Shown here: piece by piece, positions 8,297 to 18,344 of the stretch
How the letters are laid out: each line of letters starts with the position of its first letter
How positions within the stretch are numbered: position 1 is the first letter of the stretch
Source of the DNA: Stenotrophomonas sp. ASS1
GTDB lineage: Bacteria; Pseudomonadota; Gammaproteobacteria; Xanthomonadales; Xanthomonadaceae
DNA: 64,000 nucleotides
Direction: 5' to 3'
Assembly (NCBI RefSeq): GCF_004346925.1
Contig: NZ_CP031167.1
Coordinates: 2,252,001-2,316,000, forward strand
Translations under genes and position numbers: made by a program
The notes under the pieces: generated by a model
Seen by the model: only the letters and a program-made list of their open reading frames with translations
Told to the model about the DNA's origin: nothing
Database searches by the model: none

Positions 8297-8321
8297 GGGC
8301 TCCGGCATCGCGCCGGAGCCC
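8297..8321 (+). terminator. Hairpin terminator after the hydrolase gene
   Basis: A perfect 10-bp stem, GGGCTCCGGC / GCCGGAGCCC, with a 5-base loop, 8 bases after the stop codon. No T-run follows. Confidence 0.6.
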
Positions 8322-8663
8322 GTCTCACATCAGAGTGTTTCTGCTCCGTCGCGTGTCCGTTCCCGACCAGAGCCGCCCCCCGTGCGGATTCGGACGATGC
8401 AGAATTTCATCCGGGCCCGGCTGCAAGGGCGTGGAAATGGCCATGCCAGAACCTCGGCACCTGGCAGTAATCCTCTGCCCCTCGTTCGCAAGATAACTCG
8501 GCTTTACACGGAGCGAGCGGGTAATCTGAAAATACGCGTTCATGAAGGCGGTCACGGTTAAGTCCGGGGAAAGTCCATACCTTCAATCTCGCTGCAACGT
8601 AATTGTTGAAAATGCGAGTGGATTCCGGGTGGGCCAACAATCAGCTGTGACATGGAGGTAGGG
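8322..8663. other. Intergenic region with no recognisable gene
   Basis: About 340 bases without a convincing gene. Short ORFs exist on both strands but show no homology I recognise. The last 150 bases look AT-richer than the flanks. It presumably carries the promoter of the gene at 8664. Confidence 0.4.
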
Positions 8664-9122
8664 ATGTGCACGGTATCTGGCAGGTCTTCAGCAAAGCTTG
8701 CGGCTCTCCTTTATCTGATAATTGCCTCCTGCATCGCCGCGATCATGCCGGTTGGCGCCAAAGAGGGCCGATCACTTGTGCTTGTCAGACTCTCACCTGA
8801 GCAGGGGGCGGTCCTGGCAACCGGGCTACTCAGGGGGGTGTTGAGGCCAATCAACGGCTGTGTCTACTTCGTGGATCCAGGTGGCACGGCATATCTTGCA
8901 GCATGGCCTCACGATTACTCGCTGGCCATAAAGGGGGGCGCTCCCGTAGGCGTGCAGGATGAACGATCGGGGGAAATAATGGAATTCGGAATCGCCGCAT
9001 CATTCGGAGGGGGGCACGGCGGTGAATCGCTCCGTTCGAGTCTTGCTGCGTCCATTCCGGATGCCTGTACTGGCCCACTCATGACGATTCACTTGATGCG
9101 TCAGGCAAAGGAGCAGCCATGA
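8664..9122 (+). CDS. Hypothetical exported protein
   Basis: A 152-residue protein I do not recognise. An N-terminal hydrophobic segment (LAALLYLIIASCIAAIMPVG, about residues 12-31) suggests export. The rest is glycine-rich with two later cysteines. GGAGG at 8654-8658 decides for the ATG at 8664 over one 12 bases earlier. Its stop overlaps the start of the next, broken protease gene by four bases, so the two were probably co-translated and functionally linked, for example as a partner of the protease. Confidence 0.6.
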   Translation: MCTVSGRSSAKLAALLYLIIASCIAAIMPVGAKEGRSLVLVRLSPEQGAVLATGLLRGVLRPINGCVYFVDPGGTAYLAAWPHDYSLAIKGGAPVGVQDERSGEIMEFGIAASFGGGHGGESLRSSLAASIPDACTGPLMTIHLMRQAKEQP

Positions 9123-9950
9123 TCAATCTGCGCACGAAGCTATCCATGCGCGCTCTGGCATTGTCCGCACTCGGTGCGTTCGCATTCTCCCTGTACGGCC
9201 AGCCGGTAACTGGCAACCCCACGGCACACACCTACTCGCGAACGTTCAATGTATCTGAGGCCGAAGCAAAATACAGGTCGATGAAATCGATCTCTGCGGC
9301 AGGTCTGGAAGCCAGGATTCAGGCATCTGAGCCGGATACGTTTGGTGGCTTGTACGTTGAGCATGAGCCAGAATTCAAGGTCCAATCATAATGGGGCCAT
9401 AGGCAGGTACATCCGTGCACGCAACCTTTCTCCAGGCCCTCTCAGCGTCGAAGGTGACAGCGGTGGACCGGTCTTTTCGAACAATGCGGCTGTCGGCGTC
9501 ATTCACGGCCGGGGCGGTGAAGACACGGGATTTGAGAACGACCTGTTCTACATGCCCATCGAGCGGCTTTCAGCACTTGGTGTTTCCGTATTGACGGAGG
9601 CCTTTGAAGTTACCGGCATCGCAGATCGCGCAGAAAATTATTTCAGGCCATTTTCCGTTCCGGTTGCGTACAAGGGAGTTCCGAAGTTCCCGATAGAGTT
9701 GACGCTGGAGCGCCCCGTGTGCCCGAGCGGGCCCTGCGAACCCGCCACGGAAACATTGCCGGACAAGATGCCCTCCCCGCTCAACTACACATGGGCCTGC
9801 TTCTACCCCATCGTGCTCTATCCGCCTCCCGTCATTCCCCCTCCCCCGTTGACCTGGAGGGAGCGGATTACCTTGAAGGATGCGTCTGGAATCACCGCCG
9901 AGCCCGTTGAGTACAACCTGCACTGCAGTGGCTGCCCTGATTGTCCATAG
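9119..9950 (+). pseudogene. Broken trypsin/streptogrisin-like (S1) serine protease gene
   Basis: The first 90 codons (9119-9391) encode a signal peptide and a pro-region-like stretch (FNVSEAEAKYRSMK, then GGLYVEHEPEFKVQ) and end at a stop. The reading then continues in another frame to 9950, with the active-site serine motif GDSGGPVFSNNAAVG and a tail with GPCEP and SGCPDCP. The region that should carry the catalytic His and Asp is missing, so a large internal deletion plus frameshift is the simplest explanation. A two-protein reading is possible but neither part could be a complete S1 protease. Confidence 0.65.
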
Positions 9951-10022
9951 CCCGCATCTGTTGATGAGTGCAGTGCTGGAACCACGTGCGTGGATTCTTC
10001 GTCAGCCGAGCATGGCTCGGCT

Positions 10023-12671
10023 CTACATAAGCGCCAGCTCCCTGGCAAGGAACGGCGCCGTCCTGCTGCCTTTGGCGCGAGCCACCTGTTGCGGCGTTCC
10101 TTTCGCGACGATGGTGCCCCCTGCCCCGCCAGCTCCGGGGCCTACGTCAATCACCCAGTCCGCCTGTGCAACCGCGCGCATGTCATGCTCGATCATCACC
10201 ACCGTATTGCCCGCGTCCACCAGCCGCTGCAGCTGCAGCAGCAGCCTGTCTGCGTCCGACGCATGCAGGCCGGTAGTGGGTTCGTCCAATACGTACAGCG
10301 TGCGCCCGCGCTGGCTGCGCTGCAGCTCGGTGGCCAGCTTGATGCGTTGCGCCTCACCGCCGGAAAGCTCCGTGGCTGGCTGGCCCAGCCGCAGGTAGCC
10401 CAGGCCGATCTCCTGCAGCAACTGCAGCGGCCGGGCAATGGCCTCTTCCTCGCTGAAGAACGCATGCGCCTGGTCGACCGTCATCTGCAGGACCTCGGCG
10501 ATGTTGCGGTCATTCCACTGCACCTTCAGCGTGGCTTCGTTGTAGCGGGCGCCATGACAGGTGGGGCACGGCGCATAGACGCTGGGCATGAACAGCAGCT
10601 CGACGCTGACGAAACCCTCGCCCTCGCAGGTCTCGCACCGGCCCTTGGCCACGTTGAACGAGAAGCGGCCGGCATCGAAACGGCGGCGGCGCGCGGCCGG
10701 CGTTGCGGCGAACAGCTTGCGCACGTGATCGAACAGCCCGGTATAGGTGGCCAGGTTGGAGCGCGGCGTGCGGCCGATTGGCTTCTGGTCGACCTGCACC
10801 ACCCGCTGGATCGCGTCCATATCGCCTGCCAATGTGCCCCGCGTCGTTTCGATCACGGTCGGTCCGTCGGTGGGCGCGCTATCGGCGCGGTCGTCGGCAG
10901 GCTCATGCCCGAGGTGCAGCAGCAACAGCTCGGGCAGCGCCTGCGCCATCAGGCTGGATTTGCCTGAGCCGGAAATGCCGGTCACCGCCGTCAGTAGCCC
11001 CAGCGGCACCTGTGCGTCCACGCCCTGCAGGTTGTGGCGGTGGATGCCCTTCAGTTCCAGCCAGCTGTTCGCGCTGCGCTGGCGGCTGGCGGGTGCCGGC
11101 ACCTGGTCGAACAGATACTGCGCCGTGCGCGACTCCTGGATCTGGCGCAGGCCGTCCGGCTCGCCGCTGTAGAGGACCTGGCCACCGTGCTCGCCTGCTT
11201 CCGGTCCAACATCGACCAGCCACTGTGCGCGGCGCATCAACTCCAGGTCATGTTCAACCACGAATACCGAGTTTCCGCCGTCGCGCAGCCGCTCAAGCGC
11301 GTCGTACAGCGCCTGGCTGTCGGCAGGATGCAGGCCGGCCGAGGGTTCATCGAGCACATACAGCACGCCAAACAGCAACGAGCTGAGCTGGGTGGCCAGC
11401 CGCAGGCGCTGCAGTTCGCCGGCCGACAGGGTTGGCGTGGCGCGGTCCAGCGAGAGGTACCCCAGGCCCAGGTCACGCAATTGCCGTACACGGGCCATGA
11501 CCCCGCCTGCCAGTCGTTGTGCTGCCAAGCGCTTCTCTTCGGACAGGGCGGAGGTCAGCCGCACGTCGGGGGCACCCTCGTGAGTCGCCTGGCCACTCGC
11601 GGCCCTCCGGGCGCGATCGCGGGGTGTCGCGCTCCTGTTGGTGCGAGCGCCCGTGCTGTGCGCGCCGAAATCACCTTGTGCGATGGGCTCCAGCAGCGCC
11701 GCCAGCTGGTCCAGCGGCAGCCGCATGAACTCACCGATATCCACCCCGGCAAAGGTGACCGAGAGCGCCTCCGGCTTCAGGCGCTTTCCGTGGCACGCCG
11801 GGCACAACCGGCCTTCCATGTAGCGCGATACGCGCTTGCGCATCAGCGCGCTCTGGGTATTGGCAAAGGTGTGCAGCACGTAGCGGCGCGCGCCGGTATA
11901 GGTGCCCATGTAGCTGGGCTCCTGCTTGCGCTTGAGCGCGGCACGCGTCTCTGCGGGCGTGAACCCGGCATAGACCGGCACGCTGGGCGCGTCTTCGGTG
12001 AACAGGATCCAGTCCCGGTCCTTCTTCGGCAGCGTCTTCCACGGTACGTCGATGTCGTAGCCGAGCGTGACCAGGATGTCGCGCAGGTTCTGGCCATGCC
12101 ATGCCGGCGGCCAGGAGGCGATGGCGCGATCGCGGATGCTCAGCGAGGGGTCCGGAACCATCAGCGCTTCGGTCACTTCGTAGACATGCCCCAGGCCATG
12201 GCAGGTGGTGCAGGCGCCCTGCGGCGTGTTGGGTGAGAAGTCCTCGGCATACAGCATGGGCTGGTTGGCCGGGTACGCACCCGCACGCGAGTACATCATG
12301 CGCACCAGGCTGGACAGGGTGGTCACGCTGCCCACTGACGAGCGCGCATTGCTGGCCCCGCGCTGTTGCTGCAGGGCCACCGCCGGCGGCAGCCCGTCGA
12401 TGGCATCCACATCGGGCACGCCCGCCTGGTCGATCAGGCGCCTGGCATACGGCGCAACAGACTCAAAGTAGCGCCGCTGCGCCTCAGCGAAGACAGTACC
12501 GAAGGCCAACGACGACTTGCCCGAACCCGACACCCCGGAGAACACCACCAGTGCATTGCGTGGGATGGAGACGTCGACATTCTTGAGGTTGTGCTCGCGT
12601 GCGCCGCGCACCTCGACGCAACCGCTGGCGGCGGCAGCACATGACGACTCACCAAAGGGGGTATTGGACAT
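10023..12671 (-). CDS. UvrA-like ABC ATPase (UvrA2 type)
   Basis: An 882-residue excinuclease A paralogue. Two ABC ATPase cassettes are visible: Walker A GVSGSGKSS (46-54) with signature LSAGELQRL, and GISGSGKSS with signature LSGGEAQRI. Zinc-binding pairs CTTC-HGLG, CPAC-HGKR and CETC/CPTC are present. Compared with canonical UvrA, the sequence passes almost directly from the first cassette (RSSVGSVTTLSSLVRMMYSR) to FSPNTPQGACTTC, so the UvrB-binding domain appears to be missing. That is the UvrA2/DrrC-like form, linked to tolerance of DNA-binding drugs. The ATG at 12671 begins MSNTPFGESS. Confidence 0.88.
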   Translation of the reverse strand: MSNTPFGESSCAAAASGCVEVRGAREHNLKNVDVSIPRNALVVFSGVSGSGKSSLAFGTVFAEAQRRYFESVAPYARRLIDQAGVPDVDAIDGLPPAVALQQQRGASNARSSVGSVTTLSSLVRMMYSRAGAYPANQPMLYAEDFSPNTPQGACTTCHGLGHVYEVTEALMVPDPSLSIRDRAIASWPPAWHGQNLRDILVTLGYDIDVPWKTLPKKDRDWILFTEDAPSVPVYAGFTPAETRAALKRKQEPSYMGTYTGARRYVLHTFANTQSALMRKRVSRYMEGRLCPACHGKRLKPEALSVTFAGVDIGEFMRLPLDQLAALLEPIAQGDFGAHSTGARTNRSATPRDRARRAASGQATHEGAPDVRLTSALSEEKRLAAQRLAGGVMARVRQLRDLGLGYLSLDRATPTLSAGELQRLRLATQLSSLLFGVLYVLDEPSAGLHPADSQALYDALERLRDGGNSVFVVEHDLELMRRAQWLVDVGPEAGEHGGQVLYSGEPDGLRQIQESRTAQYLFDQVPAPASRQRSANSWLELKGIHRHNLQGVDAQVPLGLLTAVTGISGSGKSSLMAQALPELLLLHLGHEPADDRADSAPTDGPTVIETTRGTLAGDMDAIQRVVQVDQKPIGRTPRSNLATYTGLFDHVRKLFAATPAARRRRFDAGRFSFNVAKGRCETCEGEGFVSVELLFMPSVYAPCPTCHGARYNEATLKVQWNDRNIAEVLQMTVDQAHAFFSEEEAIARPLQLLQEIGLGYLRLGQPATELSGGEAQRIKLATELQRSQRGRTLYVLDEPTTGLHASDADRLLLQLQRLVDAGNTVVMIEHDMRAVAQADWVIDVGPGAGGAGGTIVAKGTPQQVARAKGSRTAPFLARELALM

Positions 12672-12805
12672 CGTAACGATCCTGCAGGCAGTGAGTGGCG
12701 CGCGCCTGGGCGCGCCCAGTGGCTCATTCTCGCTGCTGAGAGGTGAATTCGGCGAGGGCGGCCACGGTGACAGCCTGCATGATCCCGTGCGCCTCGCCCT
12801 CCGCC

Positions 12806-14689
12806 CTACCCTCGCTGCAGCACTACCACCCACACCCCCATCAGGGCACTCCCCGCCAGCAGACTCAGCCACACCCGCCCAACACTACGGGCACTGAAGA
12901 CGCCCACAGCAATGGCAATGAACAGCACGAACCCCAGCAGTGAACTGGCCAGGACCGAAACGGCTGTCCTTACCCCCACCAGCACGGGCAACAACAACGC
13001 CAGTGCCGTGGCAGTAACGGCGGTGAACAGGTATCCGCCCAACGAGGCGGCCAGCACTCGGCTCGCCACCTGCCAGCGATAGGCCGGTTCCCGCCTGGCC
13101 GGAGGCTTGGCAGGGCGCGCCGCCTCCTGCGCCCGGGGCCAACGGCGCTGCAGCATCAGGGCCATTCTTGCCAGCATCAGCCCGAATGCCAGTGCGACCA
13201 GCTCCACGCCGGCCTGCTGCCATGCGCCCCGCTGCAGATACATCAGCAGCCCCTGCCCGGTGGTTGCCAGATTCACCAGCGGCAGTGCCAGGCACAGTGC
13301 TGCGGCCAGCCACAACTGCTCGATCCAGGCCAGGCGCGGTGGGCGCCAAAGCGCATGCAGCACCGAGGCCGCGCAGGTCAAAAGGAAAATGCGTATTTCC
13401 CACGCACTGCGACCGCTCATTTCCAATGGCAGCAACCGATTGCCATACAGGTAGACGATGCTTGCCAGCGCCACCCCAGCCAGCGATGCGACGTTGAACG
13501 CTTCCACGCAGCGGTAGATGCCCGCCGTGGCCGCGCCGAACTCATGCTCGCTGCGCTTGCGCCGCTTGATCGAGAACAGCAGCGTGCCGATGGCGATCAT
13601 CGCCGTGCCCAGCAGGCCGCTGATGAAGTACAGCCACTTCATCGGCCAGCCGCCGAAATCGGCCTTGTGCAGTGCTTCGATCGTCTCATGCACCTGCACC
13701 GCGCCAATCGCATGCGGCTGTGCGCCATGCTGTTGCAGCAGCGTGCCGCTGGCAGCATCGAACGCCGCCCGGCTGGCCTCGGTCAGCAGATGCCTGTCCG
13801 CACCCCCCTCGGGCTTGCGACCGATCACCTCCACCACGCTGTGCACGGTGCCGGGCGCCTGGATCACGATCAATGCCGGCGGCTGCCCGCTGATGGCCTG
13901 CGCGCGTGCCAGCAGGTGCTGCAGGTCTGGCAGTTGCGCGGTGGATACCAGGATGCCGGGCGGCGCTGGCTGCATAGGCGCCAGCTCGGCTTCATAGCGC
14001 GCATAGGCGTCATCAGCATCGCCATAGGCCGCATGCACCGGCCACGGCAGATAGCTGCTGTAGAAGAAGGTCAGCCCCGTGTAGCCGATCATGAACAGGA
14101 ACGGCAGGGTCAGCACGGCACTCAGGTTGTGCGCATCCAGCCAGCTGCGCTGTCCCTTGCCCGGGCGAAAGGTGAAGAAGTCCTTGAAGATGCGTTTATG
14201 CACCACCACGCCGGACACCAGCGCCAGCAGCATGCAGGCGGTGATCCAGCCGACCAGCCAGTAGCCGGCCATTCCGCCGTGCAGGGTGTAATGGAAGGAC
14301 ATGAAGTGGCGCCCGCCTTCGGTTTCCCGAAGACGAGGTGGAGGCTGTGGCATGCCGGTGCCGGCATCCACCCAGCGTTCGTGCGCGGTGCCGTCGCCAC
14401 CCTCCCATGACAGCTCCAGTGGCCAGCCCGGCTGGGCAGGCCAACGGATCTGCCATTCCCGGGCATCGGCGGCGTTGGCAGCCAGCCAGTGCTGCGCACG
14501 TACCGCCTGCATTCCCGTGTCCACCGCCGGCGAGGAGGCCGGCACGGGGCCGGCCTCCATCCATCGCGTGATCGGCTCACGGAACACGCTGAGCGTGCCG
14601 GTCAGGAAGATCGCGCACAGCAGCCAGCCACAGGTGAGGCCGCACCAGGTGTGCAGCCACGACATGCTCTGCCGGAAGCCCGCTTTCAT
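12806..14689 (-). CDS. PepSY-associated transmembrane protein (siderophore-uptake associated)
   Basis: A 627-residue inner-membrane protein. The first helix (WLHTWCGLTCGWLLCAIFLT, about residues 10-29) and the FHYTLHGG segment are typical of the PepSY-TM family. Several more membrane helices occupy the C-terminal third. Members next to TonB siderophore receptors are thought to reduce ferric iron or process siderophores in the periplasm. The gene starts 47 bases after the receptor gene and belongs to its operon. Confidence 0.85.
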   Translation of the reverse strand: MKAGFRQSMSWLHTWCGLTCGWLLCAIFLTGTLSVFREPITRWMEAGPVPASSPAVDTGMQAVRAQHWLAANAADAREWQIRWPAQPGWPLELSWEGGDGTAHERWVDAGTGMPQPPPRLRETEGGRHFMSFHYTLHGGMAGYWLVGWITACMLLALVSGVVVHKRIFKDFFTFRPGKGQRSWLDAHNLSAVLTLPFLFMIGYTGLTFFYSSYLPWPVHAAYGDADDAYARYEAELAPMQPAPPGILVSTAQLPDLQHLLARAQAISGQPPALIVIQAPGTVHSVVEVIGRKPEGGADRHLLTEASRAAFDAASGTLLQQHGAQPHAIGAVQVHETIEALHKADFGGWPMKWLYFISGLLGTAMIAIGTLLFSIKRRKRSEHEFGAATAGIYRCVEAFNVASLAGVALASIVYLYGNRLLPLEMSGRSAWEIRIFLLTCAASVLHALWRPPRLAWIEQLWLAAALCLALPLVNLATTGQGLLMYLQRGAWQQAGVELVALAFGLMLARMALMLQRRWPRAQEAARPAKPPARREPAYRWQVASRVLAASLGGYLFTAVTATALALLLPVLVGVRTAVSVLASSLLGFVLFIAIAVGVFSARSVGRVWLSLLAGSALMGVWVVVLQRG

Positions 14690-14735
14690 GCCTGCCCCGT
14701 GGCGGGCAGGCCGTTGCCCCGCCGGTTGCGGAAGG

Positions 14736-17201
14736 TCACAGCGAGCCGCGCAGCGTCAGCATCACATTGCGGGGTTCGCCAAAGAAGTTGCCGCGGCGGA
14801 TCTGGCTGATCATCGCGTAGTAGCGGGTGTCGAACAGGTTGGCTACGTTGACGCCCACGCTCCAGCGCGGATTGATCCGGTAGCCGGCACGTAGGTCCCA
14901 CACGGCACGTCCCGCTGCGCCCATGCGCCAGTCCGGGTCGTCGTAGGCCGGATAGGAATAGCTGCTCTGTGCCGATACACCACCGCCCACGGAGAACGCG
15001 TTCCACTTGCCCGGCAGCTGGTAGGACGTCGACAGGCGCAGCAGATGGCGGGGCGTCTCGGCGCTGATGGTCGCGCCCTCATCGTCGCGGCTGGTGACGT
15101 GGGTATAGCCCGCCATCATCTGCCAGCCCGGCGCCAGTTCGCCGCTGGCCTCCAGCTCAAAGCCATTGCTGCGCAGCTTGCCGCCATTGCGGTAGCAATC
15201 GGACGACGCCAGCGAGCCACGGCAGCTGCCCGGGTCGGATTCGTCCACCACGGCGTTGCCGGTCTTGCGGATGGAGAACACTGCAGCGGAGAGATTCAGG
15301 CGGCCATCGTTCAACTCACCCTTCACGCCCAGCTCGTAGTTGGCGCCGATGGCCGGATCCAGCACCGAGCCGGACGCGGTGACGTACGAGCTCTGCGGCT
15401 GGAAGGTATCGGCGTAGCTGGCATAGACCGACCATTGCGGACCCAGGTCGTAGACAAGGCCGGCGTACGGGGTGAATTCGTGCTTCTGTTCGTAGTCGCG
15501 GCTCTTGGCGCCGGTGAAGCCATCGCTGGACTGGTACTTCACCCAGCTCAGCCGGCCACCCAGCGTGAGGTGCAGCGGTTCTGCCAGCTGCAGGCGCAGG
15601 TTGCTGTACACGCCGCTCTGCTGGGCGCGGGCGTTTTCCGACCAGTCCCACGCGGGCTGGAGGGGCTGTGGAATGGCGCTGTGGTCCGGTGCGTAGACAT
15701 CGATCGGCACGTCGATGGCCAGGTCCGCCGAGCTCTGGCGGGTACGCTGGCGCGACCACATCGCGCCCAGCAGCAGCTGATGGCTGCGGCCGAAGGCGTC
15801 GAAACTGCCGGTGGTGTGCAGGTCGATGCCATCACTACGCACGCGCGAGCGGTTGAAATAGATGTCATAGAAGCGCGCACCGATGCCGGTGGCGCGGTCC
15901 ACCCCGCCCAGCGGAACCGCGACACGCTGGTCCAGGTCCGACTCGGTGCGGTTCACCGACAGGCGTGCCTTCCAGCGTTCGTTGAAGCGGTGCTCCGCCT
16001 CTGCAAAGGCTTCGTCGACGGAGCCCTCCTGCCGGTTCCAGTCCTGGATGAGCGAGGTGGAACGCTTGATGTCCAGCGCACCGCCATCGGTGTAGCGCGG
16101 CAGGCCGAACAGCCAGTAGCCGTCGGTGTCACTGGCCTGATGGCGCAGGCCAAAGGTGAGCGTGGTGTCCTGGCCCAGGTCGGCATCGATCACGCCGTAG
16201 GCGACTGGAGTCTTCGATGAGGTGCCGCGCTGGAAGTAGTCGCGGTCCTGGTAGGCGGCGACGAGTCGGCCACGTACCGTGCCAGCGGCATTGAGCGGGC
16301 CGCCACCGTCGACCTCGAGGCGATAGCTGTCCCACGAGCCCAGCGTGGCCGCCAGATCCAGATGGGCCTGGTCGCGCGGGCGCTTGCGCACCATGTTGAT
16401 CGCCCCGCTGGGGTCGGCCGCGCCGAGCATCATGCCACCGGCACCGCGCAGCACTTCAACCCGTTCCAGCACGGCGGTGTCGATCGGCAGCCAGCCCACC
16501 GGGGCATAGACAATGCCGGCCACGCCATCGACCAGATAGTTGCTGTCGTCCACGGTGAAGCTGCGGATCGAGAACTTGTGGTTGCCGAAGTTGCGGGCGG
16601 TCTTGGTCACACCCGTGGTCTGCGCCAGCGCTTCGTCCAGCGTGGTGAGGTTGCGGTCGTCCAGCTGCTGGCGGGTGATCACGCTGACCGACTGCGGGGT
16701 CTGGCGGATGCTCTGCCCCAGCTTGCCCAGGCTCAGCTCACGTGCCGTGTAAGCGCCATCGCTTGGGGCATTGGCGGTGACGTTCACCGTCTGCAGGGTG
16801 GTCTGGGCCTCCTTGCTGCGCGCAGGTGTTGCTGCTTCCTGGGCCAGGGTGAACACGCCCGGACGGGTGGCATTGACACGCACGCCACTCCCCTCCAGCA
16901 GGCGCGCCAGTGCCTCCTGCGGCGTGTAGCTGCCGGTCAAGGCCGGGGCGCGACGGCCCGCCACCGCCGATTCGCTGAACAGCACCTGCTGCCGGGACTG
17001 CTCGGAAAAGCGGCGCAGTGCGGCATCCAGCGGTTGCGCCGGAATATTGAACTGCACGCGTGCAGCCGGCTGCGACTGTGCAATGGCCGGCGCTGCCAGC
17101 GCGCTGGAAATGCACAGTGCCAGCAACGGCAGCCGCTTGGCGTGTACCCCCGTAGAGAACGCGCCAGCAACAAGTGCGCGCTTGATCTTCATGTACCCCA
17201 T
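14736..17201 (-). CDS. TonB-dependent siderophore receptor with STN signalling domain
   Basis: An 821-residue outer-membrane receptor. After a signal peptide comes a secretin/TonB N-terminal (STN) domain (about residues 40-110: FNIPAQPLDAALRRFSEQSR), which contacts a FecR-type anti-sigma factor. The plug follows (TLDEALAQTTGVTKTARN; VERVEVLRGAGGMMLGAADP), then the beta-barrel. The motif set is of the ferric-siderophore (FpvA/FecA) type. ATG 17201 (MGYMKIKRAL) has GGAGCGG upstream; ATG 17192 is an alternative. The genes upstream encode FecR and a sigma factor, so ligand binding should induce this locus. Confidence 0.9.
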   Translation of the reverse strand: MGYMKIKRALVAGAFSTGVHAKRLPLLALCISSALAAPAIAQSQPAARVQFNIPAQPLDAALRRFSEQSRQQVLFSESAVAGRRAPALTGSYTPQEALARLLEGSGVRVNATRPGVFTLAQEAATPARSKEAQTTLQTVNVTANAPSDGAYTARELSLGKLGQSIRQTPQSVSVITRQQLDDRNLTTLDEALAQTTGVTKTARNFGNHKFSIRSFTVDDSNYLVDGVAGIVYAPVGWLPIDTAVLERVEVLRGAGGMMLGAADPSGAINMVRKRPRDQAHLDLAATLGSWDSYRLEVDGGGPLNAAGTVRGRLVAAYQDRDYFQRGTSSKTPVAYGVIDADLGQDTTLTFGLRHQASDTDGYWLFGLPRYTDGGALDIKRSTSLIQDWNRQEGSVDEAFAEAEHRFNERWKARLSVNRTESDLDQRVAVPLGGVDRATGIGARFYDIYFNRSRVRSDGIDLHTTGSFDAFGRSHQLLLGAMWSRQRTRQSSADLAIDVPIDVYAPDHSAIPQPLQPAWDWSENARAQQSGVYSNLRLQLAEPLHLTLGGRLSWVKYQSSDGFTGAKSRDYEQKHEFTPYAGLVYDLGPQWSVYASYADTFQPQSSYVTASGSVLDPAIGANYELGVKGELNDGRLNLSAAVFSIRKTGNAVVDESDPGSCRGSLASSDCYRNGGKLRSNGFELEASGELAPGWQMMAGYTHVTSRDDEGATISAETPRHLLRLSTSYQLPGKWNAFSVGGGVSAQSSYSYPAYDDPDWRMGAAGRAVWDLRAGYRINPRWSVGVNVANLFDTRYYAMISQIRRGNFFGEPRNVMLTLRGSL

Positions 17202-17300
17202 TACCGCTCCATCATGCTTGGCCGCTACTGGCCTCACTGGGGTAAACGGAAAATGGCGGTGGGGTGGGAACCCGCGCCGGAAGAAATAGTCGCTCCGGCG

Positions 17301-18344
17301 TCAGCGGGTCACAGGCCGTTCGTCGATGCGATAGCCGCCCTGGGCAGTACGGGTCACCTGCACCGGCAACAGATCCGGCAGCGCTTCCAGGAAGGTGGCC
17401 GGGGCGTCGGTGGCTGCGTAGCCGGAGACCGGCAGGAACTTCAGCCCTGGCTGGCCCAACGTGACGGGATGGCCCAGATACTGCCCCACCTCCTGCGCCA
17501 CTTCGTCCAGCGGCGTGCGCCGGAACACCAGGCGTCCATTGCGCCAACCGCCAATGCTGTCTGCGTTTGCGGCGATGGGGCGATAAGCAGCGGTGAGCGT
17601 GGTAACGGCCAAGCCCTGTTCGGCGCGCAGGCTGACCGGCGAGGCACCTTCGGCGCGATCCGGCTGCACCCGCACCTGTCCATGCAGCACCTTGACCACG
17701 ACTTCGCCCGGCCCATTGCGCACATTGAAGGCCGTGCCGACCACCGTCACCCGGCTGCGCTGGGCATCAACGGTGAAGGGCCGGTCGGCCGCCGGGGCGA
17801 CCTCGAAGAACGCCTCGCCCTGGCTGAGCACCACTTCACGGCGGGATCGATAGAAATGCACGGCCAGCGTGCTGCGTGCATTGAGCGAAATCCGTGAGCC
17901 GTCCGGCAATTGCAGATCACGTATCTCGCCCGCGCCGGTGGCCACGTCCTGTACGTAGCTGGGCGCGGCGTACCAACCGTAGCCGACGTACCCCAAGGCC
18001 AGCATCGCCACGGCCGCAGCCGCCGCAACGCGTGGCAGGCGCCACGACCGTGCACGCCGCGCCGCCCTGCCCCGCCGTGGAGCGGCAGGTGCAGGTACTG
18101 CTGGGGCGATCACCGCATGCGGGTCCGAGGCCAGCACGGGGCGCGGCAACTGGCCGAGGTCGTGCCAGGTTCTGGCCACGTCGGCGAACGCCTGTCGGTG
18201 CGCTTCGCTCTCGGCCAGCCAGTGCTGCAGGGCCGCCTCTTCTTGCGGTTGCCAGTCCGCATCCTGCCGCCGCACCATCCACGCGGCGGCCGCCTCATGC
18301 AGGGCAAACGGGTCGGAACCTGCGGCAGAAGGGAGATCGGTCAT
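17301..18344 (-). CDS. fecR: FecR-family anti-sigma / sigma regulator
   Basis: A 347-residue protein. A cytoplasmic N-terminal DUF4880-like domain (AAAWMVRRQDADWQPQEEAA) is followed by one membrane helix (VAAAAAVAMLALGYVGYGWY, about residues 106-125). The periplasmic FecR domain has LPDGSRISLNARSTLAV and VVGTAFNVR. It relays the signal from the STN domain of the receptor to the sigma factor. Its start overlaps the sigma gene stop by four bases. Confidence 0.9.
   Translation of the reverse strand: MTDLPSAAGSDPFALHEAAAAWMVRRQDADWQPQEEAALQHWLAESEAHRQAFADVARTWHDLGQLPRPVLASDPHAVIAPAVPAPAAPRRGRAARRARSWRLPRVAAAAAVAMLALGYVGYGWYAAPSYVQDVATGAGEIRDLQLPDGSRISLNARSTLAVHFYRSRREVVLSQGEAFFEVAPAADRPFTVDAQRSRVTVVGTAFNVRNGPGEVVVKVLHGQVRVQPDRAEGASPVSLRAEQGLAVTTLTAAYRPIAANADSIGGWRNGRLVFRRTPLDEVAQEVGQYLGHPVTLGQPGLKFLPVSGYAATDAPATFLEALPDLLPVQVTRTAQGGYRIDERPVTR

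Noticed and set aside
8545-8580. Sequence resembling the RNase P RNA motif GGAAAGTCC
   Set aside because: Only this short piece matches; none of the other conserved RNase P elements surrounds it.
8407-8640. 77-residue minus-strand ORF in the accessory gap
   Set aside because: No homology, no ribosome site, no context; not enough to call a gene.
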